Assembly (NCBI GenBank): GCA_964523975.1
Contig: CAZGBM010000018.1
Span: 1-32,482 of the forward strand
Direction: 5' to 3'
DNA: 32,482 nucleotides
Origin: JAFGHJ01 sp964523975
GTDB lineage: Bacteria; Hydrothermota; UBA3072
Shown here one piece after another: positions 6,911 through 14,222 of this stretch. The notes below the pieces were generated by a model. That model did no database searches and was not told where the DNA came from. It saw only the letters and a list, made by a program, of their open reading frames with translations. Numbering within the stretch: the first letter of the stretch is position 1; the number at the start of each line of letters is the position of its first letter. The translations under genes were made by a program, and so were the position numbers.

Positions 6911-8371
6911 GTGAATAAAACAAATAGAATTCGGTTATTTCTATTTCTATACTTTTTTGCTGTATACGTAATCACGATTCAGGGAATTCAATCGGGGGAT
7001 AATATTTTTCATTATGAGAGAACTCAAAACATTCTGAAAAATCACTCTTTTTCTATGCCTGAAGGCAAATATGATTTTACTAAACAAAAGTGGCTTAGAA
7101 CCTGGATGAAAGAGGGTAAAGACGGAAGAATTTATCTTATACTTCCCGATGGGCTTTCCATAGCATCTGTTCCATTCATTTTTCTTGGGAATTTAATAGA
7201 GAAAGCCGGTAATTATGAAAAACACAAAGAGGAAATGAATGAAGCTTGGAAAAGGGAGCAATCGGAAAAAATGATATATTATTTAAATTTATTGCCATCC
7301 GCCTTTTTTTCGGTCGTTATGAATTCTTTCTTTATGGCATTAACTGTACTTATCTTCTTTAATTTCTGTTATTTGCTTACAAACTCTCTCAAGAAATCTT
7401 TTATCTCCTCCATTCTGCTGGGTAATGCTACAATTCTATGGGTTTATTCGGGTGATTTCTGGACACAGCCCGTTGAAACGTTCTGTATGTTCACGGCTTT
7501 TTATTTTCTCTTCAGATTTAACAAAGAAAACGATATAAAATATTTGTTATTAGCCGGATTTCTTGCGGGTTACTCTTATATAAGCAGATACGCAAGTCTT
7601 TTATCCTTACCTTTCTTTGTTTTTTATTTAGTCGGCTTGCGATGGAAAGGGAGAAAAAACATTGTTAAAAACCTTGCGATTTTCTCGATACCTCTTTTCG
7701 TGATACTTTTTATTCAGATGTACTGGAACTTCTACCGGTTTGGCTCTCCTTTAGATTTAGGAGTTTATAAATTGCCCTTCTTACGTAAATGCTTTATTCC
7801 GTATTTTACAGGTATGCTTTTTAGCTTAAGCAGAAGCATATTTGTTTTTTCTCCTCCGCTTATATTAGGTTTATTCGGAATGAAGGCGTTCTTCAGAAAA
7901 CAAAAATTAGAATTCATAAGTATTACAGGTATTTCTCTCGCTTTCCTTATATTCTACAGCTTTTTTGGTTTTGGAATAAGCCCTATAATATCTTCTTGGG
8001 GACCAAGATATATGGTTACTATAACTCCTTTTTTATTGCTACCTGTTTGTCTTTTTATTGATGAGGTCGAGTGGAAGAGCATGCTAACTTATGTGGTTTT
8101 AGCAATCGGCTTCTTTATCCAACTTACAGTGGCTCTGCAACCTCTGCAGGGAAAAGCGATAGGTGAATACTATGGAAGTGTAACAATCCTGGATGTCCAC
8201 TTTCTGAAAACGGAAATAATACCGCAGGCAAAGATGTTGTTTAGAGGAGAGTTTCATCTCTGGATGTTTGACAGTCTTCCCAAACTAATTATGGGTCTTA
8301 TTCTTTTAGGCATAAGCCTTTATTCTCTATGGTATTGCGTCTCTGAAGTCCGAAAATTTGGAGAAGAATAA
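6911..8371 (+). CDS. Polytopic membrane protein, GT39/ArnT-like glycosyltransferase
   Basis: The 486-residue protein is strongly hydrophobic with about ten predicted membrane spans and a soluble loop near residues 35-110. The first loop contains QSGDNIFHYERTQNIL, which aligns in position with the acidic first-loop motif of polyprenyl-phosphate-dependent glycosyltransferases of the PMT/ArnT (GT39) superfamily. WTQPVETFCMF and YISRYASLLSLP inside later spans also fit. Such enzymes move a sugar from a lipid carrier to a protein or lipid on the outer face of the inner membrane; the acceptor cannot be told. The start is GTG, 19 nt after tsaB-rimI, with AAAGGA upstream. It is the last gene of the dprA operon and faces the converging Omp85 gene across a repeat tract. 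Confidence 0.75.
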   Translation: MNKTNRIRLFLFLYFFAVYVITIQGIQSGDNIFHYERTQNILKNHSFSMPEGKYDFTKQKWLRTWMKEGKDGRIYLILPDGLSIASVPFIFLGNLIEKAGNYEKHKEEMNEAWKREQSEKMIYYLNLLPSAFFSVVMNSFFMALTVLIFFNFCYLLTNSLKKSFISSILLGNATILWVYSGDFWTQPVETFCMFTAFYFLFRFNKENDIKYLLLAGFLAGYSYISRYASLLSLPFFVFYLVGLRWKGRKNIVKNLAIFSIPLFVILFIQMYWNFYRFGSPLDLGVYKLPFLRKCFIPYFTGMLFSLSRSIFVFSPPLILGLFGMKAFFRKQKLEFISITGISLAFLIFYSFFGFGISPIISSWGPRYMVTITPFLLLPVCLFIDEVEWKSMLTYVVLAIGFFIQLTVALQPLQGKAIGEYYGSVTILDVHFLKTEIIPQAKMLFRGEFHLWMFDSLPKLIMGLILLGISLYSLWYCVSEVRKFGEE

Positions 8372-8390
8372 ACAATCTCTACTTATAAAG

Positions 8391-8762
8391 AATAGCTAAT
8401 GGCCTTTAGCTTTTGGTGGTTAGCTTAAAACAACAAAAATAAAATCCTGTAAATCTTGTTAATCATGTCTGAGTAAAGGTTACGTGTTGCGTGTTTCGTG
8501 TAAAAAAACAAAATTTATTCGTGCAATTTGTGTGATTCGTTGTTAAAAATAGCTTTTAGCCTTTTGCCTTTTGCCTTTGGCTCTTGGCTTAAAAACAAAA
8601 AAAATCTTTGTGTGCTTTGCGTGAGATAGATTTGGTGGTGTGTGGTGGGTTTCAAACAAATAAAAATCTTTCTCTGTGCTCTCTGTGTGTTCTGTTTTTC
8701 TCTGTGTACTCTGTGGTAAATGTTTTTTCTTTTTGAATTTTGATTTAAAATCCTGAAATTTT
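8391..8762 (+). repeat. Intergenic microrepeat tract B (convergent gap)
   Basis: The gap between two converging genes holds no gene. Words in order: AGCTAATGGCCTTTAGC (8394-8425); ATCCTGTAA-ATCTTGTTA-ATCATGTCT (8444-8470, period 9); GTTACGT-GTTGCGT-GTTTCGT (8479-8499, period 7); ATTCGTGCA-ATTTGTGTG-ATTCGTTGTTA (8517-8545, period 9); AGCTTTTAGCCTTTTGCC and derivatives (8551-8590, period about 7); CTTTGTGTG-CTTTGCGTG-AGATAG (8606-8629); TTGGTGGTGTGTGGTGGG (8632-8649); a five-unit CTCTGTGNN array (8672-8721, period 9); and TTTGAATTTTGATTT (8732-8746). A-rich linkers such as AAAACAACAAAAA (8427-8439) separate them. The minus-strand ORF crossing it (8543-8842) is a by-product of the repeats. Confidence 0.85.
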
Positions 8763-10610
8763 TTAAAACGGGTGGCCGAAGTTAAGATATATCTTTCCTT
8801 TGTCGTCCGGAGAGGTCTCTTCCATAGCTCTTGCGTAATCAAGCCTTATTACTCCGATAGGGGAGCTGTATCCTATACCAAAACCCAGGCCTACGTTAAA
8901 ATCATTCAGGGCAATATCGGCGACATTCATCCACAGGGAGCCAAAGTCCGAAAAAAGTATTGCGTAAAATCTGCCGTAAATCGGCATCCTGAGTTCGAGA
9001 TTGAACAACAATTCATCGAGACCGCTCATCCGGTTAGGCCTTGAATCCGGGAATCCTATGGATGCTTCGTCGAATCCTCTCAAGGAACCGTAACCACCCA
9101 TTTCCAGACGTACATCGGGACTAATACTCCCCGCATCTTCTCTGGGAAAAGTAATTACAGCCCTTGAGCGCTGTGCAATTATTAACCGTAGCGGCAGAGG
9201 ATAGTAAGAAGCAATATCCAGATTCAATCTTTCAAAATGGTTATCTCCCCCCAGAATGCCTCCGGCATATTCATATTGCAAAAGAAGGCGCAGCCCCTTG
9301 CTTGGATTGAGTATATCATTTCTCTTATCAAATAAATATCTCGGCGAAACCCTGTTTGTGATATTGATTGTATCTTCTAATATCGTAGCTCTTCTGAATT
9401 CGTAGGGAAAAGAAATAACGGAAAAAGGCCCCACCTCTCTTTCGAGCACAAACTCAAAAGAAAAATCGGATTCGAACTCTCTCCTCATGAGAGCCGGAGA
9501 CGTTATCAAACCGAATCCGGTACCGAGCAGATAGGGCTCTCTGTAAGTCACCCTATAGTTCTGTTCCCAATCCCAATCTTTAAAAACTAAACGTCCGGAA
9601 TCTTCGTCGATTTTCGGAGAACCTTTGAAAGATAAATCGACAATCAGTCGCTGAAGATTACCGAAAAGGTCTAAATCGCCCCACCTGAAGTCAAATATTG
9701 CTTTATGGGGAGATTCATATCCGACACCGAACTGAAAAAAACGTGATTTTTCTTCCTTCAAGATAAAAGTTATATCTACCGAATCACCCGCGACTTTCTC
9801 TTCCGTAACTCTAATATCGGAAAACATCTCGGTTCGGTAGAGATTACTCTCTGAAAGATAAACTTTCGAAGGTCTGTAAACGTCCCCTTTTTTTACTCTG
9901 AGCTCACGTCTTGCAACCTTATTTCGAACATCATCCAGACCTTTGATTTTAATTTCCCTCACATGCATTTTTTCGCCTTCGTTTATAGTTATCTTAAGGT
10001 GAATGTTATTTTTATCTCCTTCTCCGTTTACGAAACTTCTTTCCGTTATTATGGAAGCATCGGCAAACCCTGCCTCCGCATAACTATTAGAAAGAGCATA
10101 TTTTCCAGCGTCTAAGACGGCTTCATCGTAATGGCTGCCCTCTTTGACAGCTAATTTCCTCATTATATATTTATGATTGAAAATTTTATTACCATGAATT
10201 TCAATACTTTTGATTTTACTCTGGGTTCCCTCAAAAATATGATAGGTTATTACAAATCCGTTTTTCTCTTCGACAAACTTTCCTTCGCTCCTTAAAACTT
10301 TTATATTGAAAAACCCTCTGCTCCAGTAATAACTGATGATCTTGTCCGGTCCTTCCTTTGCAAATAGTTCAATATATTGGTCCCCTTCTTTTACCGGGAG
10401 CGTTTCCTTCAATCTTTTGCCGGATACGAAATAATTCCCTTCGAAATTTATCTTTACCACTCTGACTCCCCCATTTTGCTGTACCTGTTTCATGCAACCG
10501 GAAAAGGAGAAAATAAAAAGTATAAAGAAAGGGAAAGTCTTTGCTATCCTGAACCTTCTATTAGTAAAATCCGTTTTTTTTTCAATATTTTCTAACATTA
10601 TACAAATCAC
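8763..10610 (-). CDS. TamL-like Omp85 outer-membrane lipoprotein
   Basis: A BamA/TamA (Omp85) superfamily protein, inserting or moving proteins at the outer membrane. The N-terminus has a basic segment and hydrophobic stretch ending FSGC, so Cys39 is a likely lipidation site. Three POTRA-type repeats follow (starting near residues 48, 130 and 215; for example RVVKINFEGNYFVSGKRL, SIEIHGNKIFNHKYI and REIKIKGLDD), then a C-terminal beta-barrel from about residue 300. The L6-loop signature GYGSLRGFDEAS and a C-terminal Phe fit Omp85 barrels. A lipoprotein signal with three POTRAs matches TamL of Bacteroidota better than BamA. No tamB lies next to it. The GTG start has AAGGA 7 nt upstream; an ATG four codons later is the alternative. 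Confidence 0.88.
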   Translation of the reverse strand: MICIMLENIEKKTDFTNRRFRIAKTFPFFILFIFSFSGCMKQVQQNGGVRVVKINFEGNYFVSGKRLKETLPVKEGDQYIELFAKEGPDKIISYYWSRGFFNIKVLRSEGKFVEEKNGFVITYHIFEGTQSKIKSIEIHGNKIFNHKYIMRKLAVKEGSHYDEAVLDAGKYALSNSYAEAGFADASIITERSFVNGEGDKNNIHLKITINEGEKMHVREIKIKGLDDVRNKVARRELRVKKGDVYRPSKVYLSESNLYRTEMFSDIRVTEEKVAGDSVDITFILKEEKSRFFQFGVGYESPHKAIFDFRWGDLDLFGNLQRLIVDLSFKGSPKIDEDSGRLVFKDWDWEQNYRVTYREPYLLGTGFGLITSPALMRREFESDFSFEFVLEREVGPFSVISFPYEFRRATILEDTINITNRVSPRYLFDKRNDILNPSKGLRLLLQYEYAGGILGGDNHFERLNLDIASYYPLPLRLIIAQRSRAVITFPREDAGSISPDVRLEMGGYGSLRGFDEASIGFPDSRPNRMSGLDELLFNLELRMPIYGRFYAILFSDFGSLWMNVADIALNDFNVGLGFGIGYSSPIGVIRLDYARAMEETSPDDKGKIYLNFGHPF

Positions 10611-11019
10611 CGGGAATCCTTTCTATAAACAATATTTAATTTAGAGAAAAACGCAAGCAAGAAACCAGCAAAAACCCAAATTCTTTGTAGTATGAACAGT
10701 CAACTTTTTGTTTTTCGAAAAAAATCGAACCACAAAGTACACAAAGAGCACAAAGATTTTTACTGTTTTCCAGAACACTCCATTTTTTAACAACAAATTG
10801 CACAAATTTCACGAATAATTTTTTGTTTTTAACTAGGAATCCGGAACTATATTTGATATTTGTGTTATTTGTGTGATTCGTTGTTTCTATTTTTAATTCA
10901 TCTTTGAATTTTAATTTGTAATTTTCCATTTTGATATTTGATTTTTACATTATTAGCGGCTTTGCCGCGTTAGGGGAATTATAATATATTTAAAATTGTA
11001 CTACTGGTCAAATACGACT
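10611..11019. repeat. Intergenic microrepeat tract C (Omp85-pilT gap)
   Basis: No gene is supported. Inverted copies of the CTTTGTG word (10729-10757, reading CCACAAAGTACACAAAGAGC on the plus strand) and of the ATTTGTGCA word (10787-10820) are followed by a plus-strand copy of the latter (10857-10885) and the TTTGAATTTTAATTTG word (10901-10946). The two opposed ATTTGTG copies could fold into an imperfect hairpin of about 30 bp. A GCGGC-TTT-GCCGC hairpin (10956-10968) lies downstream of pilT on the minus strand and might end that transcript, though no U-run follows. The remaining bases up to 11019 show nothing recognisable. Confidence 0.75.
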
Positions 11020-12093
11020 CTACTGACACTCCGTGACAAGCATTTCATTCAGCTCATCGGGATTATGGGTAATTCGAAAAGCTTCTTTACGGCTCAAGAT
11101 ATCTTCTTTGATTAGTTCAACTATAGATCTATTCAGGGTTTTCATTCCTTCCTTTGTTCGAGTCTGCATAACAGAATATAATTGATGTGTTTTGCCTTCT
11201 CTTACCAATTTTCTGACAGCCGCTATCGAGATAAGCGTCTCCGTAACCGCGATCAATCCTCCATCTTTCCTGTTTTTTATTAAATCCTGAGATATTATTC
11301 CAAGCAAATTCGCGGAAAGCTGAAGCGTAATCTGACGCCTCTGATGTGGAGGAAAAATATTTATGATTCTATCGATTGTTTGAATGGCGCTTCTTGTGTG
11401 TAATGTTGAAAGCACCAGATGTCCGGTTTCCGCTGCCGTTATTGTTATCTGTATCGATTCCCTGTCTCGCATTTCTCCGACAACAATAACATCAGGGTCC
11501 TGACGTAGAGCGAACTTTACCGCAGACGCAAAAGAATGAGTATCGTACCCCACAGCTCTTTGATCGATGACCGATTTTTTGTCTTCGTAAATGAACTCAA
11601 TCGGATCTTCCACTGTTATTATGTGAGATGTTAGTCTTTCATTTATATATTGAACTACGGAAGCAATCGTCGTTGACTTTCCGCATCCTGAAGGACCCGT
11701 AATAAGCAGCAGTCCTCTCGGCTTCACCGCAAACTCTTCCAAAACTGCCGGTAATTTTAGGCTTGCGAGGTCCGGTATTTGGGCCGGAATAAGCCTGAAA
11801 ACTATCCCGGGATGACCTCTCTGCATGAAAACATTAACTCTAAATCGAGAGAGTCCCGGAACATTCACCGCAAGATCCATTTCTTTCTGCTTTTCAAATT
11901 GCTCCAATTGTTTATGAGACATAACACTCCCGGCTACATTTCTTATGTCTTCCACGGTAAGGGCAGCATGCTCTTCTACCCTGATTAACTCCCTGTCTTT
12001 CCTGATAACGGGATTAGATCCGACCTTGAGAATCAGATCGGAAATGTTATCTTTTTTCATTCTGCTTAGAAGATCTCCAATTTTCAATGACAT
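11020..12093 (-). CDS. pilT: PilT-family type IV pilus ATPase (second of a pair)
   Basis: PilT-type hexameric ATPases power retraction of type IV pili for twitching motility, DNA uptake or surface sensing. The 357 residues hold the family blocks: Walker A GPSGCGKS (133-140), HIITVEDPIEFIYE with the catalytic Glu, HSFASAVKFALRQDPDVIVVGEMRD (atypical Walker B), TAAETGHLVLSTLHT (His box) and IDRIINIFPPHQRRQ. Length and order match PilT or PilU. Start codon context AGAGGGTAAG-ATG includes the stop of the upstream paralogue, one base away, so expression is coupled. Which of the two is the main retraction motor cannot be told; this copy has the less conserved N-terminus. DprA upstream would fit a DNA-uptake role. 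Confidence 0.93.
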   Translation of the reverse strand: MSLKIGDLLSRMKKDNISDLILKVGSNPVIRKDRELIRVEEHAALTVEDIRNVAGSVMSHKQLEQFEKQKEMDLAVNVPGLSRFRVNVFMQRGHPGIVFRLIPAQIPDLASLKLPAVLEEFAVKPRGLLLITGPSGCGKSTTIASVVQYINERLTSHIITVEDPIEFIYEDKKSVIDQRAVGYDTHSFASAVKFALRQDPDVIVVGEMRDRESIQITITAAETGHLVLSTLHTRSAIQTIDRIINIFPPHQRRQITLQLSANLLGIISQDLIKNRKDGGLIAVTETLISIAAVRKLVREGKTHQLYSVMQTRTKEGMKTLNRSIVELIKEDILSRKEAFRITHNPDELNEMLVTECQ

Positions 12094-12094
12094 C

Positions 12095-13162
12095 TTACCC
12101 TCTCGCTAATGATGCTTCAAACATTTTCGGATTAGAAGCTTTTGAAAGAGCTTCTTCATAATCGACCTGTCCCCTTAAATAAAGCTCTTTTAAATAATCG
12201 TCCAACAATTTCATGCCAAATTGCGCGCCCGCTTTTATTATATTATAAATTTGTTCGATTTTTCCTTCTCTGATAGCGTTGGCTACACCTTTAGTCCCTA
12301 TAAGAATTTCGTAAGCACCCACTCTTCCCTTACCGTCAGACCTCCTGAGTAACGTTTGAGATACTATTGCTCGAATAGTTGAAGCAAATTGAACCCGTAT
12401 TTGATGTTGATGTTCGGGTTCAAAAACATCCACTATTCTATCAACTGTCTGAGGCGCATCCGGAGTATGAAGTGTGGCAAAAACGAGAGAGCCCATTTCC
12501 GCAGCGTTAAGAGCTTTTTCTATGGTTTCTTTATCTCTCATTTCTCCGATCATTATAACATCCGGGTTCTGCCTCATAACCCTTTTTAGAGCTTCTTCAA
12601 AAGAATTTGTATCCACTCCTATAGCTCTCTGTTCAATAACACTCATTTTATCCTGGAAAACATATTCGATCGGATCTTCTACCGTAATTATATGCTTTTT
12701 TTCTGTGATATTTATCTCTTCGATCATCGCGGAAAGCGTTGTTGACTTGCCGGCACCAGTCGGTCCAGTTACAAGTACAAAACCATGTGAAGAAAGGGCT
12801 ATTTTCTTCAATGTTTCCGGGAGTTTCCATTCTTCTATTGTTTTGACTTTTATAGGTATGGCTCTGACAGCAACGCCTATCTTTCCTCTTTGAAGAAAAA
12901 CATTCATCCTGAACCTTGAAGCACCGGGAAGCTCATAAGAAATATCAAGCTCCCAATCCTGTTTAAAACGCTCTTTTTGCTCTTCATTTATAATTTCGAA
13001 TACAATGTTTTGAATATCTTCAGCCGAAAAGGGTTTATAGCCCTCTAATCTTTTTAACTCCCCCTGGACTCTTACTATAGGAGGTTCGTCTGCTTTAATA
13101 TGAAGATCGGAGCCATCAAGTTTTATGACTTCTTTTAAATATTCTTCGATTTTTGCACCCAT
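12095..13162 (-). CDS. pilT: PilT-family type IV pilus ATPase (first of a pair)
   Basis: A second PilT paralogue, 355 residues, encoded directly before the other. The N-terminus KLDGSDLHIKADEPPIVRVQGEL is the standard PilT opening. Walker A is GPTGAGKS (133-140), followed by HIITVEDPIEYVFQDK, RVMRQNPDVIMIGEMRD, NAAEMGSLVFATLHT and VDRIVDVFEPEHQHQIRVQ. It is closer to consensus PilT than its neighbour, which may then act as the PilU-like accessory. No Shine-Dalgarno precedes its ATG. The start lies only 19 nt after the 3' end of a tRNA-Arg, so its mRNA 5' end may be produced by tRNA 3' processing. No pilB, pilC or pilin genes are seen here. Confidence 0.94.
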   Translation of the reverse strand: MGAKIEEYLKEVIKLDGSDLHIKADEPPIVRVQGELKRLEGYKPFSAEDIQNIVFEIINEEQKERFKQDWELDISYELPGASRFRMNVFLQRGKIGVAVRAIPIKVKTIEEWKLPETLKKIALSSHGFVLVTGPTGAGKSTTLSAMIEEINITEKKHIITVEDPIEYVFQDKMSVIEQRAIGVDTNSFEEALKRVMRQNPDVIMIGEMRDKETIEKALNAAEMGSLVFATLHTPDAPQTVDRIVDVFEPEHQHQIRVQFASTIRAIVSQTLLRRSDGKGRVGAYEILIGTKGVANAIREGKIEQIYNIIKAGAQFGMKLLDDYLKELYLRGQVDYEEALSKASNPKMFEASLARG

Positions 13163-13181
13163 GATATCTAAATTTATTATT

Positions 13182-13254
13182 TACACCCGAAAGGATTCGA
13201 ACCTTCAGCCTTCCCGGCCGGAGCGGGACGCTCTATCCATTGAGCTACGGGTGT
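13182..13254 (-). tRNA. tRNA-Arg (anticodon CCG)
   Basis: The minus strand folds into a full cloverleaf of 73 nt. The acceptor ACACCCG pairs with CGGGTGT, the D stem is GCTC/GAGC, the anticodon stem TCCCG/CGGGA encloses loop CTCCGGC with anticodon CCG, the variable loop is 5 nt, and the T arm is GAAGG-TTCGAAT-CCTTT with one G-T wobble. The discriminator base is A and no CCA is encoded. It reads CGG arginine codons, which are rare in these AGA-rich genes. It is embedded between hup and pilT on the same strand. Confidence 0.95.
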
Positions 13255-13553
13255 CAGCCTGCTGTAAAAACCTTATTTTCGACTTCTTTTTTAAGTACCT
13301 TGGATGGTTTAAAAGATGGTAGCCATCTGCCAGGAATTTTTACTTCTTCATTGGTTCTCGGGTTCCTGCCTATTCTACCTTTACGAAATTTGTTTCCAAA
13401 AACGCCAAAACCTCTAAATTCAATTCTGTTATTAGTATAATAAACTTCTTTGACTTCTTCAAGAAAAGACTCGATGACTGTCCTGACTTCCTTTACCGGG
13501 ATACCTGTACCTTTTGATATACTCGCTATAATGTCCATCCTAGTCTTTGTCAT
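13254..13553 (-). CDS. hup: HU/IHF-family DNA-binding protein
   Basis: A 99-residue nucleoid protein of the HU/IHF family, bending and compacting DNA as a dimer. The N-terminal helices (TKTRMDIIASISKGTGIPVKEVRTVIESF shape) and the beta-arm core IEFRGFGVFGNKFRKGR, IGRNPRTNEEVKIPGR and FKPSKVLKK are diagnostic; RNPRTNEEV is the DNA-contacting arm. A few C-terminal residues (ENKVFTAG) extend past the usual end. Start ATG is preceded by AAGGAGG at 6 nt. The last base of its TGA stop is also the first base of tRNA-Arg, so tRNA maturation would cut inside the stop codon. A sigma70-like promoter lies about 55 nt upstream of the start. Confidence 0.95.
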   Translation of the reverse strand: MTKTRMDIIASISKGTGIPVKEVRTVIESFLEEVKEVYYTNNRIEFRGFGVFGNKFRKGRIGRNPRTNEEVKIPGRWLPSFKPSKVLKKEVENKVFTAG

Positions 13554-13608
13554 AAAAAACCTCCTTAATATTTTGCTAATATGTTTAATTACATTTACTT
13601 ATACTATT

Positions 13609-13637
13609 TATATAAACAAATTTAATGATAATGTCAA
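13609..13637 (-). promoter_or_regulatory. Promoter of hup-tRNA-pilT unit
   Basis: On the minus strand: TTGACA (13632-13637), 17 nt, TATATA (13609-13614). The expected transcript starts near 13602, giving a leader of about 50 nt that carries GGAGG before the hup ATG. No separate promoter is evident before the tRNA or pilT, so one transcript probably covers all four. Confidence 0.7.
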
Positions 13638-13639
13638 GG

Positions 13640-13931
13640 GCTTTTCCGTAACAAACCCGACTAACCCACAAAAACAATTTTACCACAGAGTACACAGAGA
13701 AAAAAAGAAGATTTTGTTGTTTAAAAAAGCTCCCAAGCCCACACACCAAAATTTTTCACATGTAGGGCATGTAGTACCTGTAGTTTTTTATTTTTGATTA
13801 AATCCCAACCCCGCAAACCTAAATTTTGCATATAGGGAAGGTAGAAATTGTAGATTTTTCGATTTCTATATGGGCTACATGTTCTACATGTGCAGATTTT
13901 TTTGTCGTCGGCCGTAGGCGATTCGTTTCTC
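13640..13931. repeat. Intergenic microrepeat tract D (divergent gap)
   Basis: No gene is supported between the diverging hup and 13966 genes. An inverted CTCTGTG word (13679-13704) matches 8695-8720 perfectly over 26 nt on the opposite strand. Then comes an inverted TTAAACAAC linker with a GGTGTGTGGG word (13706-13750). ACATGTAGG-GCATGTAGT-ACCTGTAGT (13758-13784, period 9), a diverged copy GCATATAGGGAAGGTAG (13828-13844) and an inverted copy CTACATGTTCTACATGTG (13875-13892) follow. The tract ends with GTCGTCGGCCGTAGGCG (13904-13920). Short ORFs on both strands here are repeat by-products. Confidence 0.78.
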
Positions 13932-13960
13932 TTGACAGATAGCAAGAACATATTTAATAT
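13932..13960 (+). promoter_or_regulatory. Promoter, leaderless type, before 13966 gene
   Basis: TTGACA (13932-13937), 17 nt, TAATAT (13955-13960). The ATG at 13966 begins 5 nt after the -10 box, so transcription should start at or within a base or two of the start codon. No Shine-Dalgarno is present. Confidence 0.72.
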
Positions 13961-13965
13961 CTTTT

Positions 13966-14181
13966 ATGATTAGTGACAAAGAATGGGTTATACTTATGAA
14001 AACCGACCCAAAACAGGGAGAGATAATTCGTGGGAAGCTTGAGGTCTCCGGAATAAAAGCGAGGCTGGAACAGGAAGCTGTTGGCAAAATATTCGGATTT
14101 ACCTTAAACGGTCTTGGAGAAGTCAAAGTATATGTTCAAAAAAGCAGCCTGGAAGAAGCAAAAAAAATACTCGAAGAGTAA
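13966..14181 (+). CDS. DUF2007-like small protein
   Basis: A 71-residue soluble protein with the pattern of the DUF2007 family (annotated as putative signal transducing, function not established). EWVILMKTDPKQGEIIRGKL resembles the opening strand-helix unit, SGIKARLEQEA the second strand, LNGLGEVKVYVQ the conserved glycine turn plus strand, and SLEEAKKILEE the closing helix. The fold resembles a ferredoxin-like or GlnB-like half domain. Start ATG is set by the promoter directly upstream. The next gene, 41 nt downstream, has its own promoter, so this is probably a single-gene transcript. Family assignment is by pattern only. Confidence 0.75.
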   Translation: MISDKEWVILMKTDPKQGEIIRGKLEVSGIKARLEQEAVGKIFGFTLNGLGEVKVYVQKSSLEEAKKILEE

Positions 14182-14188
14182 TATACTA

Positions 14189-14216
14189 TTGACTTAATAA
14201 TCAAAATCCGTATTAT
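14189..14216 (+). promoter_or_regulatory. Promoter, leaderless type, before 14223 gene
   Basis: TTGACT (14189-14194), 16 nt, TATTAT (14211-14216). The ATG at 14223 is the seventh base past the -10 box, the expected start of transcription. No Shine-Dalgarno is visible in the 6 nt between. Confidence 0.72.
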
Positions 14217-14222
14217 TTTAGT

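Noticed and set aside
8391..8762. CRISPR array
   Set aside because: Units are 7-10 nt, degenerate and adjacent, without constant repeats or unique spacers, and no cas genes are present.
8543..8842. 99-residue minus-strand ORF with TEHTESTEK and AKGKRQKAK stretches
   Set aside because: It is the translation of period-9 and period-7 repeat words and overlaps the 3' end of the Omp85 gene; it has no ribosome-binding site.
10636..10929. 97-residue minus-strand ORF containing LCALCVLCG
   Set aside because: Repeat-derived low-complexity peptide in tract C, with no ribosome-binding site.
13450..13951. Two short ORFs of opposite strand between hup and the 13966 gene
   Set aside because: One is antisense to hup and both are made of repeat words; they overlap two promoters.
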